A stretch of DNA of 60,000 nt from Nymphaea colorata (lineage: Eukaryota > Streptophyta > Magnoliopsida > Nymphaeales > Nymphaeaceae), in contig NC_045140.1 in NCBI RefSeq assembly GCF_008831285.2, positions 12,088,505-12,148,504 on the forward strand, read 5' to 3'. Positions 22,500 to 33,880 of the stretch are shown here, one piece after another. The translations under genes and the position numbers were made by a program. Each line of letters starts with the position of its first letter. Position 1 is the first letter of the stretch. Under the pieces are notes generated by a model that was not told where the DNA came from, searched no databases, and worked only from the letters and a program-made list of their open reading frames with translations.

Positions 22500-22730
22500 T
22501 TGTTGGATCCAAGTCACACTTTGGGTCTACGGGTCAGCTACACTAACAAAGACTTGTAACTCACATATATAAATGTGAACAAGTGTTTAGAGCTTTTATT
22601 ACATACCTGGATTATGTTTTTTCTTTGGGCGGAAGAACCCTAATTGTGTGTGTTGAGCTTTCTCTTGTAAGTGGAACCTTGATAGCTGGTGGCTATCAAA
22701 GCGAGAGAGAAAGTAAAATAAAAGTACGAG
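22500..22730 (+). repeat. Possible solo LTR (copia-like)
   Basis: It begins TGTTGGATCCAAG, has ATATATAAATG near 22565 as a TATA box, and is followed by a TCTTGTAAG-type stretch, like short copia LTRs. The right end and target duplication could not be fixed, so this is tentative. Confidence 0.3.
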
Positions 22731-22812
22731 TATAGAGTTTTCTTATGTCTTATGGCCTGAAGCTAGCTGAATGTTTCCAATTATAGCTAAATGTTTCAAA
22801 TTACAAACATGC

Positions 22813-23309
22813 AGATATTAACCTAATGAATAAAATTTCCTCCAATGATAGGAAGGATTACAATACTCTCAATCTGACACAAATAGCAGAAGTAAACTAG
22901 AAGAAAATTTGTGCTCCAGTAATGCATTCGTATGAGGTTCAGTGTAGTGTACATCTTTTCCTACTTGTAGGCTTTTTGGTTTCAGCCTTACGTTGCTGAA
23001 CATATAAATGAGAAGAACAAGGATCAAATATGGAATGATTGCTATATGACCATAGAAGATATTAACCTAATGAATAAAAGTTCCTCCAATGATAGAAAGG
23101 ATTACAATATCCTTAATCTGACACAAAGAGCAGAAGTAAGCTAGAAGAGAAGTTGTGCTACAGTAATACATTCGTATGAGGTTCAGTGTAGTGTACATCT
23201 TTTCCTACTTGTAGATTTTTTTGGTTTCTGCGTTACACACTATCTTGCTGAACATATAAATTAGAAGAACAAGGATCAAATATGGAATGATTGCTATATG
23301 ACCATAGAA
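22813..23309. repeat. About 245-bp tandem duplication
   Basis: Copy 1 begins GATATTAACCTAATGAATAA at 22813 and copy 2 at 23058. Both end with a CTATATGACCATAGAA segment, and they differ by a few substitutions and small indels. No gene is evident. 23310-24186 is likewise without a recognisable gene. Confidence 0.9.
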
Positions 23310-24070
23310 CTGTATTTTATCTTTATGCACATGATTGCTATATGACTAGGTCAGGACTTGTCTTGGAAATCAAGCAGGTGACACACATTTTTCTCCACCA
23401 ATCATGATGCAAGACTCCAAGTGAGAAGCTCTAACAAACCTATCTTCTATTACACAAAGTAAAATGAGCACTTGAAGTCAAATGGTGAAACTGAAAGAGT
23501 AAGGTGTTCTCAAAAGAAGAATAGCATTGTTCATTTCTAACACAGTCCTATTTAGAAAACAAAAACAGTTTTTCTCTCTGTGCCTATTAGGTCTTACAAA
23601 ACCTTTCTGACATCAGCTGATTATTTCATATGCATTATAGTCTAAAGCTAATGATCACACTATAGTCCATTTAGTTCAATGGATTAATAAACATTGTCCC
23701 CCACTCCCTACAGTTTTCCTCGGTGCAATTTTTTCGCAGCTTGAAGGCAATTCCCAAGAGCAGTGGTGCTGAAAAGCATTGTTTTACTAACCTCGCAAAG
23801 CCGGTGCCGAATTCACATTTTTTTTATCAAAACATTTTTTTCTCTAAATGAACCGCACTTTTTTTTTCTGCAAACAAACTGCATCATATAAGTCATCACT
23901 TAACCTACTATCCAATCTTCTTTCTAACTCCGCTTTTGTCCATGGCACTAACCTACGAGCCTTACTTTTCAATGCACATAGATTCAAGGGACGACAAAGA
24001 CTCCAAAGTCATGCTTTGAGGGGCAAAAGGGACAACGAAAAGAAGGGTCAAAAGCTGCACTTTTCGAGGG

Positions 24071-24746
24071 TTGCTGAAAATAAGCTGGGAAAAGGGACAC
24101 CGAAGCGAAGGGTCACAAGCCCACAACGAGGATTCTCGAAACTTTAAGGGACAAAATGATCACCAATTGCATACGTATAAGGGACATGATACAGGCCAGC
24201 CTAGCGCTCGGTCGACAGCGTTGCTGAAGGCTGTTGAGAGCAGCCGAGTGCTACCGAGGAGTGCCGAGACCCATCGGTTGAGGGGCGCCGAAGGTGGCCG
24301 AGATAAGCCGAGCATGACCGAGGAAGCGGGTGAGGGCATGAGAATTCAAAAGTGAGGCTATCCGTTGTCGCAAAGGCATATTAGCGATCAGTATTGTGAA
24401 GCAAAGTGTGGCTAACTCTGAAGAGGTTTTCGTCGAGGCTCATGACGTGAAACAAAGTGAGGCTAAGAGTCAGCTTGAGGTGACGACTGCGGCCAGCGTC
24501 AAGAATCCTAGTGAGTCTAAATTTGGTAAGTTAGATGCAGAAATTGTAGGAGAGCACATCGGGATTCTTAGTGAGGTCATGGGGGAGCATACGGTTGAAG
24601 ACAAGCTAGGGTCCAGCGTGCAGTCAGGGGCAGATTCAGCAAAAGAACTAGGTGAGCAGCACCAAGTCAGTTCGGTGGACGAGGCATGGTCAGGTCAATG
24701 TCAAAGCAGTGGACACGGTCAGAGATCTTCTTCAATAGCAGCCTAG
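24071..24746 (+). other. Open frames in the U3 of the A2 LTR (pol tail and acidic repeat ORF)
   Basis: A frame open from 24071 to 24355 enters the LTR in the same phase in which the A1 pol tail does (H/V-D-x-GQPSA), and stays open about 56 codons into U3. A second frame at 24396-24746 (116 codons) is acidic and repeats a short SEA/SES-type motif (KQSEAKS, NPSESK). A related NPSEAND motif occurs in the A1 U3 frame at 10124-10309. At DNA level the repeat is AGTGAGGCTAA-like. It may be coding or a U3 enhancer repeat; the sequence does not decide. Confidence 0.35.
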
Positions 24747-27700
24747 GGCTAACCTAGGTGGGTTCGGGCGTGAGCCCACTTTTCATTTTCAGCACAATAA
24801 ACATGAGCTCAAGCGCAACCTGAGCAGGTGCAGGCCTAGTGCCTGGTTCTTTCATGTATCAATATATTTGTTCCTTGCTTTTGTTCTTTCTTGCATCGTC
24901 ACATCTCAAGACATCATGTAAACCGGTTCAACTTGAGATATAAAAGCCAAAACCGAGAAACCCTAATTATGTTTTTGATATTTTGATTAATGAAATTCAA
25001 GTTTTTTCTTCAAGGAGTGGAACCTTTGCCCTAGCGGCGTGGCCTTTGAGGCACTACACCCAAAACTCGCCATTGACGTGAGGACATTGCTAGATTCTTT
25101 CAGAGAAGCGATGGCCGATTGCTGCTACAGGAATAGTTAGACATCTGTCTCTCCCAAAACCGAGGGATTCAGGGTTGACGGGTGGGCACATTCACTTCAA
25201 ACACCGAGGAGTTTAGAGACGGCTGATCTACCGGGAGCGTGAGGAGGACGGAGGCGCCCGTGGTTCTGGCAGCGGCTTTCGAATCTACATCTGACCACCG
25301 GCAAGGCTTCTAAATCGCAGCTAAGTATCTGTTTCTCCCAGTGCTTTTCAGTACAAGTCTTGGGTACAACCAATTTAGATGATATAACGCTACAAATACC
25401 CGCATGATTCTGGTCAAAAGCCATCTAACGTGAGAGTAAAACGGGCGATTTCGGCCAAGATTGAAGATTGAACCGATCAAGCAAGTGGGGGATATCTGGC
25501 GCATTTATTCATCAATCTGACTAAGATCTAACACCGAAAATCTATCCTATTGGTCTCGGTTTCATGACTCATCCTTTGTTTGAATCTTACTATTAGATTT
25601 ATCCATTTTAACAGCGAGGATGGAAGGAGGAAGAAGAAGATCATCAGTGGTTTCCTCTAGCCACAACAAGCTGTTTGAAACCCACGGCTTAGGTGGCTGT
25701 TAATCGCCAAAATCTGGGTGTTTCACTGGGGATCTAAGAATGGGACCCTCATGAACACGTTCGCTCAGATTTCAGCTACCTTCAATCCAAGTTTGGAGTG
25801 CATCGGAGTCCGTTTGAGCTACGAACTAGGTTCGGCCGAAGATTGTGTTTGCATCGGTAGCAAGCCACTAAAACCCTAACATCATCGGCGAACGCATCCC
25901 TACATCTTTGTAGATGTGGGTTAATCTATCAAATCTAGTAACACATCTTGAATTGGTAGTAATTTTGAATTATTTCCTTAAGTTATCCTTGGCTGCTCAT
26001 GTTTGATTGATTTACATCAAGGAAGGAGAGATGCGGTAAGGACGAAACCCTAGCGCCAAAGGAGGAAGGCGCCACCTCACCCTAGCCAAATGAGATAGCA
26101 TTTGATACTTTCTCCAACAAATTAGGAAGAAGACCACGCCCAAAGGCAGGAGGCATCCACGTGGAGGTTGCTAAGGATTGAGATCTTGGCCAGCTAGAGT
26201 GCCCTCTTTGGAAAGGAGACAAAGCCGAGGGTGAGGACCTGCCACGTGTCTTAGGAGGACCCTTGTGCCAAGAGTGGAAGCCCATCTTTCCTTGATCATC
26301 TCCAATACATTAGGAAAGAAGATCAAGGGGGAAGGAGACTCAGCCACGTGGAGAAAGAAGCACTACGTGCATTGAAGGAAGGAAACCTAGTGCCCTAGTC
26401 AAAAAGAGATCTTATATCTCCAAACGACAAGAGGATCTAGCTCCAAGAAGGGAAGGGATCAGTCAAACCCAAGCCGACCTCTTGGAAGGAGACCTTGCAG
26501 CACTTGAAGAAAGAGAGGTCGCGCCCTAACCAGAAGAAGTTCGTTGGACGTGACTCAAGTGGAAGGACGGACAACATCTTGTGGGACCCACCGGATATGG
26601 AAGACGTGTGTTGGCGCTTCCAACACTTGTCCACCCCAAATTCAATTCTTCCTTGGGGCTCAACTAAGATCCAGTGACGTGTCCTAGCTTGGATTTATTC
26701 AAATCTATTTCTTAATTGATTTATAATTGTTGTCTTATTATCTCAAATGCATTATTGGACGTACTATCATCAGCAAGTGACCGAGGTAGCTTAGTGACCG
26801 GACGGGACGTGTTGTAGCCGGAACCCTAGAAAGGATGACAACCTAAGAGTGTGAGTAGAGTCACAATGTTCGCCGGCGTTCTCCGGCGACCACTTCACCT
26901 AATCAATTCACTGACCGAGGTTTATATGGTCAACACGGTGATGACTCTACCGATTGAAAGTTCATTATTATTCTCTAATCCGAACGGTGATTTGCTGTAT
27001 CTATTCCTCTTAACGTTGTGAAACAACCAAGGGGCAATGGGAGCAAGTCATTGCCAAGGACAAGTTGCAACCTATAGAAGGAAGGCACCCATAGGCAACA
27101 TCCGGTGACTGCTTCCCCCAAACATTCACTTGACTTGGGGAAATACGGGCATCCAGTGATTGAATACCCTTCTTTATACTTGCTGTTTTAATTTTATAGA
27201 ACTGTGCTTGTTCTTCACTTGTTTCTAGCAAGGTGACTGGACACCGTTGCTACCCATTTGAAGGATGCCGAATACCAAGGAGCAGCCCTAGCTGTTGGTT
27301 CTCATCCTTGGTGATTTACTCATGAAGACACTGGGTGTGGCCCCAGTATGTGAGACCGAAACCACATATAGAAACGGGAAACAATGCATTTTGTTTTCAA
27401 CCCGCCGAATTGGCCAGTAACCGGCTGGAATTCCTCCAAGGCCCGATCGGCTAAGGACACAATTCCGGGTTACACTTGACCTCCCTAAGGGCATCGGGTG
27501 TGGTTTGTTCGATTAGGGTTTGTGAATGGGGTGGATAAATGTTGAGTGAGGAGTGAAATTGACACATTGCTCATGATTGTAAATGCCTCACACCTTCTGT
27601 AGATTTTTGTAGTAGGCTGGACATTGGGGCAGGTTTGTAGTAGGCTGGACATTGGGGTGGGTTAATCTCACTTGTTCTCCTTGACCTAACTGATTTTGCG

Positions 27701-27838
27701 CGGGAGTGACTGTCCAGCCGGGATTCAAAGTTGTAATTAATATTTATTACGTCTAGTGCACACCTACCTCCTTGGATCTTGGGAGTAGGATCGGTCGTCG
27801 GTGACACTTTTCAGCCATAGCAAGGTCGGGCCCTAACA
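24187..27838 (+). repeat. 5' LTR of A2 (about 3.65 kb)
   Basis: It runs from TGATACAGGCC to GCCCTAACA, directly followed by a primer site. Candidate core promoter GATATAAAAGCC lies near 24937. Much of the rest is U5/R-like and rich in short spurious frames. It is homologous to the A1 LTR in reverse complement. Confidence 0.85.
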
Positions 27839-27840
27839 AT

Positions 27841-27852
27841 TGGTATCAAAGC
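27841..27852 (+). promoter_or_regulatory. tRNA-Met primer binding site of A2
   Basis: TGGTATCAAAGC begins two bases after the LTR end; one base differs from the usual TGGTATCAGAGC. Confidence 0.85.
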
Positions 27853-28002
27853 GGTTGGAAGAGCAGATTGCTTGCTGGAATTTCACACTTATCTACTTGT
27901 TATTGTCGGCATTTGGTCATATTGAAGTTTCGGTTTTCTTGAGCAGCACGTACTCGGTTATTGCAGCAGCATAACAGTCAGTTTTGTTTAATTTTGAGCG
28001 GA

Positions 28003-29462
28003 ATGGCATGTAAGGGGAAGACCATTAAGGCCGAAACACAAGAACCTGAGGAGGAGAGTGTGATGCCTCTTGAGGAAAACCATAATCAAGAAAGAGGAGA
28101 TCATTTCGAGAAGGATTCTAACATGGATAACATTCTTAATCAATTGGTTGGAATCTCCAAATTTTTGAAGCAAATGAATAATAGGTTCCAACAACAAGAT
28201 GAATGTTTAGGGACCTTGGAGAAACACAAAGAGAACCCACGATCTCACACCTCATCTTATTATAGGTGTCATGAACCCGTTGGTGCAGTGAGTGCACAAT
28301 TTCTAGGGGACTCTTGTAGGGCAGCAAGCCAAATTAGAAATGAGTTAGCCCCACAACATCTCGCCCAACACCATGAACCAAGGGAGGCACCCCAACTACC
28401 TAGCCGACGAGAAGAGCCGAGGGGGAGAGAGCACCTATTGAGGCTAGACAAACTACCTATCACTGTGAGAGGCAGCCAAGAGTGAGACCCATTGGGCAAG
28501 AAGACCGAAACAGCCGAGCGTCAAATAGACGCACCATGGCCTTTGAAGATTCTGAGTCAGACTTCGAGCGTGACATTGAGAGGGTGTCTATACCAGGAAG
28601 GAGACAAACACCATGTTGGCCCAAACCAAGAGGATAGAAGAGGAAGAAATCAGGATGAGTCGAGAACACCAAACGTCAAGATGGATTTTCAAAGTTCAAT
28701 GGCTGAAAAGCCCAAGACTGGATATTCAACACCGAACAATATTTCTTGTGTCAGAGTATCCTAGAGGAGCAAAAGTGATGCTCGCAGTTATGTATTTTGA
28801 GGATGAAGTGATGTAGTGGTACCATTGGTTAGCTCACGTGCAAGGCAATATCACTTGGATCCATTTGAAAATAGAACTCTTATTATGTTTAGGTGAGACT
28901 TCGTTTGTCAACTACAAAGTTGAACTAAAAGATGTAAGGCAAACAACGACAGTGCAAGAATATCAAGGGCGATTTGAGAATCTCGCATGTATGGTTCGGG
29001 ATTAGCGAGAAGAAGCATTGATAGGGACCTTCATCGGTGGACTTCGAGAAGAGATCCGTAGAGAAATGTTAGCACAACCACCCAATGAATTGCGAAATTC
29101 CGTTGCTATGACTAGCAAGATTGAAGAGAAGAACTAATGTCTTTATGCTCTAAAGAAGGCATTCAAACCCAAGGACTTATCTAAGTCCAAAACAAACATG
29201 GTGAGAACATCACAACCGCTTAAGGAAGGGGAACAAAACCGGCGTTCCAAGACAAGACACACATCAACTATATCAATAGTAAAGAAAGAGATTAAAGGAT
29301 TAAAAAGGGAGTTTGTTTCACTTGCAATGAAAAGTGGGAGAGAGGCCACAAATGTAAACACCTCCAACTCTATGAGGTCGAGGATGACAGTGATGAGGAA
29401 GAGCTTCATGAACCTGAAGGGGAATCCATAGAAGTTGTAGAAACAAAGTCAGAGGAGGAGTC
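28003..29462 (+). pseudogene. Ty3 gag of A2, broken
   Basis: It opens with an ATG at 28003, 150 nt after the primer site, and reads 160 codons to a stop at 28485. The sequence is acidic at first, with a short coiled segment (NQLVGISKFLKQM) and then Arg-rich. Further gag continues in other frames: a core block near 28780-29080 (VMLAVMYFEDE, then WYHWLAH after a stop) and a basic segment at 29198-29431. The zinc knuckle near 29310-29350 is degenerate. Equivalent blocks are seen in A1 at 14533-14342. Confidence 0.7.
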
Positions 29463-29463
29463 G

Positions 29464-30635
29464 ATGGCTGAAATTGAGGGGCTTTGTCACACGCTTACAA
29501 ACCTTAATAGACTGAACTCAATCAGGGTCATGGGAAACATAGCAAATCAGAAGGTCATGGTACTTCTTCTAGATACATGCGTAACCCATAGTTTCAGGAG
29601 CTCAGAGACAGTGCAGTTGGTTGGGGACAAGATGAGTCCACAAACCTCTTTTAACGCAATGGTAGGAGATGGATCATGTCTAAAGTGCAGCGAGGTTTGT
29701 AAGGGAATAGAGCTCGTCATGGGACACCCTTCAAAGTTGACATTTACATGTTTCCCATTGGAGGGGTTGGACATCATACTCGGTGTTCAGTGGATGAAAA
29801 CCCTAGGGAGGATCACGTGAGATTTTGATGAAATGTCTATTTCCTTTCCTAAAGAGGGTGGCGAAGGCCACGTTACCCTCATGGCAGTCAATTCTAGTAT
29901 GGAACACAAGGCGGCTTTGAAAGGCACTTACAGCCCAGCAGCCGGCATATTGGCTGGTTTCCATGGCAAAAGATGTAGTCTCTCTAGCCGATAACAAAGA
30001 AAAAATACCTAGCTGCGTACGACAAGTATTAAATAGATTTCCAGTGGTATTTGCTGAGCCATCCGGCCTACCTCCCAAGTGGTCATACGATCATAGAATC
30101 ACATTGACAACCAGAGCCAAAGCCATTAATGTCAGACCATATCGTTATGCATATAGTCAGAAGGCAGAGATCGAGCGTTTAGTTAAGGAGATACTTGAGA
30201 GGGGGTGATTCATCCAAGCAATAGTCTGTTTTCTTTGACGGTCCTCTTGGTCAAGAAGAAAGACAGTACATGGAGATTTTGCATTGGATTATTGTGCTCT
30301 CAATGAAATGACAGTGAAGGATAAGCATCTCATCCCTCTTATTGATGAGCTCTTAGATGAATTAATAGGGGCAGCCTACTTTTCAAAGATAGACTTAATA
30401 GCTGAGTACCATCAAATCCAAATGGAGGAGGCAGATATACCAAAAACGACCTTTAAGACACACGATGGGCACTACAAATTCCTTGTAATGCCCTTCAGTC
30501 TGACAAATGCACCAGCGACTTTTTAAAGATGTATGAACGATTTGTTCCGGGAACACTTGAGAGACTATGTGTTGGTATTCTTTGACGACATTTTAGTATA
30601 TAGTCCAGACTTATACCAACATGTGAAGCATCAGA
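29464..30635 (+). pseudogene. Ty3 protease and RT of A2, truncated
   Basis: 29464-29820 carries the protease region with LLDTCVTHSF (DTC in place of DTG/DSG) and ends at a stop after WMKTLGRIT. RT follows in pieces: 29963-30208 (ending in [20 protein letters not shown]), 30284-30526 ([12 protein letters not shown] through [12 protein letters not shown]) and FFDDILVYS near 30581-30607. The frame is interrupted at several places and homology ends at about 30635. Confidence 0.8.
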
Positions 30636-30854
30636 AGATAGATCTTGGGATAGGACTCAACCATCGGTGACACATTTTTGCCGCAGCTAGGGCCGATCCT
30701 AATATCCTCCCTCCATTGATCTTGGGGAGGGATCGAACTTCGGTGGCATTTTCAGTCACTGCAAGGCTCGGTCCTATCAGGCCCTAATAGGACATGAGGG
30801 AGACAATAGCCGAGGGACCACATACCGCATGTTCTTTGGGACAATAGAGACATT
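30636..30854 (+). repeat. Two LTR 3'-tail fragments plus spacer
   Basis: 30640-30705 and 30706-30779 each resemble the last about 70 bp of a family-A LTR on the plus strand (ATCTTGGG... GGTGACA/GGTGGCA... GGTCCTA). They sit side by side between the truncated A2 RT and the minus-strand LTR A3, suggesting recombination or template switching. 30780-30854 shows no clear homology. Confidence 0.6.
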
Positions 30855-33800
30855 TGATAGGGTCAGACCTAGCAGCGACTAAATTTGCCGCCGAAGACCA
30901 ATCCTCTCCCAAGATCTATGGAGGGATGCGCACTGAGGACCACGTATATTAGAGTTATACAAATTTTCACCCGGCTGGACAGCAACCCCCGCTCAAAATT
31001 CAACCCTAGGACAGATGTACAAGTGAGGTTAACCCTATCCAAGTATAACCTACTAGAGAAAACTATAAGGATGTAACGCTTATTACAAACGTATGAGATA
31101 CATTGATTTGCTCCTCACTCACACAAGCATTCGTCATTCACCAAACCACCCTATTAGACCATGCCTAGGCACGTGCAAACCATTCCCATTTCCCTTAGGT
31201 GGTCTTCTCAGCTCGGGATTGTGTCCTTGGCTAAAGAGACCTCGGAGGAACCCACAGTTGCTGACTTAGCCCAAAGGCTGGTTACAAACACATGCCCAAC
31301 CCGAGTACTATAGGGTGATATGAATGCTCACCTCTCGGGGCCATGCCCGAGGTCTCCTCTAGCCGTCACCAAGGGTGAATTCTGGCAGCCTTGGCTTCAC
31401 CCTGGTATCCTACGATCTCCAAGAGTGACCAGAAACATGTCCACTTGCACCTTGCTAAATCAAGTGATGGGAAATCACTATTCAATCAAGTAATATGAGC
31501 AAGTGTGGGGAAAATAGATGCAATCACCAAATTATAATTGAACCCCAAGATGTGTGTGAATGTTGGGGGAAGCTGTCGCCAATCTCACTTGGCGAGTATG
31601 GTTCCTTCTAGGGTAGGTCCGGAGCCAGGTAGGTTGGTCCGCTCCTCCTTGGTCAAGGCTAGGCTGAAGGCTCTCGACCAGCTTCCTTGGTCACCTTTCC
31701 GAGTTAGGATGTTGACCACGTTGACTCCACCTGGTTCATGTTAGGAAAGACCCCATAGGGTAAGTCTTGGCTCAAGTCGACTTGGTTGGCTCCTTCTGAG
31801 TGTAGTGCTTGAACTCCTTCCTAAGATGGCGCGGTCTCCTCCTCCAAGCATGTGGTAACTCTTCCTTCCAATCGGGGTGGATGGGCTCACCTTCCTAATC
31901 CTTCTCCTTCCGGATTAGTCTTCCTTCCGAGATAGTTGTGCATGATTCCCTTGATTGCCTCTCTACTGATTTGGCTGAATCCTTCCTATTTGAGAGAGAT
32001 CCCCTCCAAGTTGGTGCAAGATAAGAATCCCCTTTCTCTAGAAGCACGTGGTAGCACCTTTCTCATGATATAAATACCCTTCCTAAAATGGCACTAGGAA
32101 AATTAACAACACCCTTCATGCGGTTATCCTCCTTCCTATTTTAGCATTGAGGATCACCTTCCCAAATTATGGTTGTCGTTTCTATATCTTCCAAATGGGT
32201 TGCACAGCCAAATTTCCACGTGGCTGCCCCTCACCATGCCTAGAGTTTGAATTCCTTCCAAAATGGACATAAGATCTCCACCAAGATAGCGAGCTAATCA
32301 CCTTCCTATTAGGGTGCACCTTCTTCCTTGAATTAGCGCCAAGTGTCCTTCCACCGGTTTGGGAATCAACTTTCCTCTTAGGACCGAGTGCTCCCTTTCA
32401 CATGCGAATTCCCTTTAATGCCCATGTAAACCAATATCACAACTAAGTTTAGAATTTGATTGTAGGGGTAATTCGGGAAAGACAACATGACGTTTTCTCC
32501 CTTGCAGCTTTAGGATTTTCTGCCAGCTGGCGGTGAACAACCAAAACTCCGGCCGATGACTATAGCACCAGAAAAACAACTCCAATCTGGCCCAAACTAA
32601 GCCATATTACACCTGCAAAGTTCCGTCGGCTGATCAAAACCTATCAATTGCGGTTCCCTTGACAGCAATTGTAGAAGATAGAGCCCGACCTCTTGCTGCA
32701 GGTTCCTCCTTGATTCGAACTCCAAATCGCATCAAATTTGGGCAGATGGTGCCTCAGAACCTGGCTAACATAATGGTATTGATCACTTCCTTTGGTCGCC
32801 ATCCGTTCGCCGGAATCCACCCTTTGATCAAACTATTTTAGCCGCGGATTCTAGCTCCTTGTATTCTGCTGAAACTCAGCCGATTGAATAGAATCTTTCT
32901 CCCTAGTTGTCCACAGTTCCTCGCCGATACACAAGACAAGATTCAATCAATACTTGCAGCGAGAATGATTGTACCAATCCTATGACCAAACTAGGCTAGA
33001 TCTAGTGTTAGACTGCCACCTCGAGACAACCGAATGTGTCATTTCTCCCCTACTAGCTCTACCGAAATTGATCTTCAATCCAAGTTGAAATTGATTGGAA
33101 CACACCCGAGTTAGACAAGATTTCTCTTGAATGCGGGGGCTGTCCACACGTTAGATCTCATGGATTGTAAACAAGACTTCTAAGCCAAGCATCAAGAGAA
33201 TAGATACTTAACTTTCAGTAGAAGCCTTGTCGGTAGTTGATGTACAAGTTTGAGAATCGCCACCAAAGCCACGGGTGCCGTTCCACTTTCTCATGACCTC
33301 GGCCTCTAGACTCCCTGCATGGTCAAGGAGAATGCACCGTAGGTGAGGGAAACATTGTCAAAGCCTCCTGTGGGCAGCAACCGGCCGTTGCCTCTCTGGA
33401 TTTTCCAGCAATGCTACTCACACGATAATGAGTATTTGGGTTGTAGTGCCTCACGGCCACACCCTTGGGGCCAAAGAACTCCTCATGGGAGAGAGAGAGA
33501 AACTCAATTCTTCCTTCCAAAAAGCACATGTACAATAACTCGGTTTTAGCCTTTATAGCTTGGCTGAACCGATTCCTACCTTGTCTCAGGTTGAGACGTT
33601 ACAAGAAGTAAAATGACTCAAAGTAAAAGCAAAAGCAAAAGCAACTAAAACGATACATGAGCTGAACCAAACCGAAACCAAAACAAGAAATAACATGACT
33701 TGAGCGCTAGGCTCACACCTCGCTTAGGTTGTGCGTGAGCTCTTGTTGACTCAACTAAAAGGAAAATTGGGCTTATGCCCGGACTCCCTCAGGTTACACA

Positions 33801-33880
33801 TGAGCTCTTCCTGGTCCATCGTGATGTTGCTGAAGAGAACTGGGCTTGCACCCACCTCGCCTAGGTTAGCCCTAGGCTAC
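30855..33880 (-). repeat. Family-A LTR A3 (minus), left part, split by element B
   Basis: It starts TGATAGGGTCAGACC, the reverse complement of an LTR 3' end, and follows the A1 LTR (6949-9940) throughout. It is interrupted at CCTAGGCTAC (33871-33880) by element B and resumes at 46687. Together the parts give about 3.4 kb, close to the 3.5 kb of A1. No matching target duplication was found for the LTR itself. Confidence 0.8.
33876..33880. repeat. Target-site duplication of element B, left
   Basis: GCTAC immediately precedes the LTR start TGTTACGG; the same five bases follow the element at 46682-46686. Confidence 0.9.

Larger units (their letters stand above)
24187..30635 (+). mobile_element. 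Ty3 chromovirus A2 (plus), truncated inside RT
   Basis: A complete 5' LTR, tRNA-Met primer site, gag, protease and N-terminal RT of the same family as A1. The match to RT stops at about 30635, just after the FFDDILVYS motif, where sequence resembling LTR tail ends begins. RNase H, integrase, chromodomain and the proper 3' LTR are absent. Confidence 0.85.
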
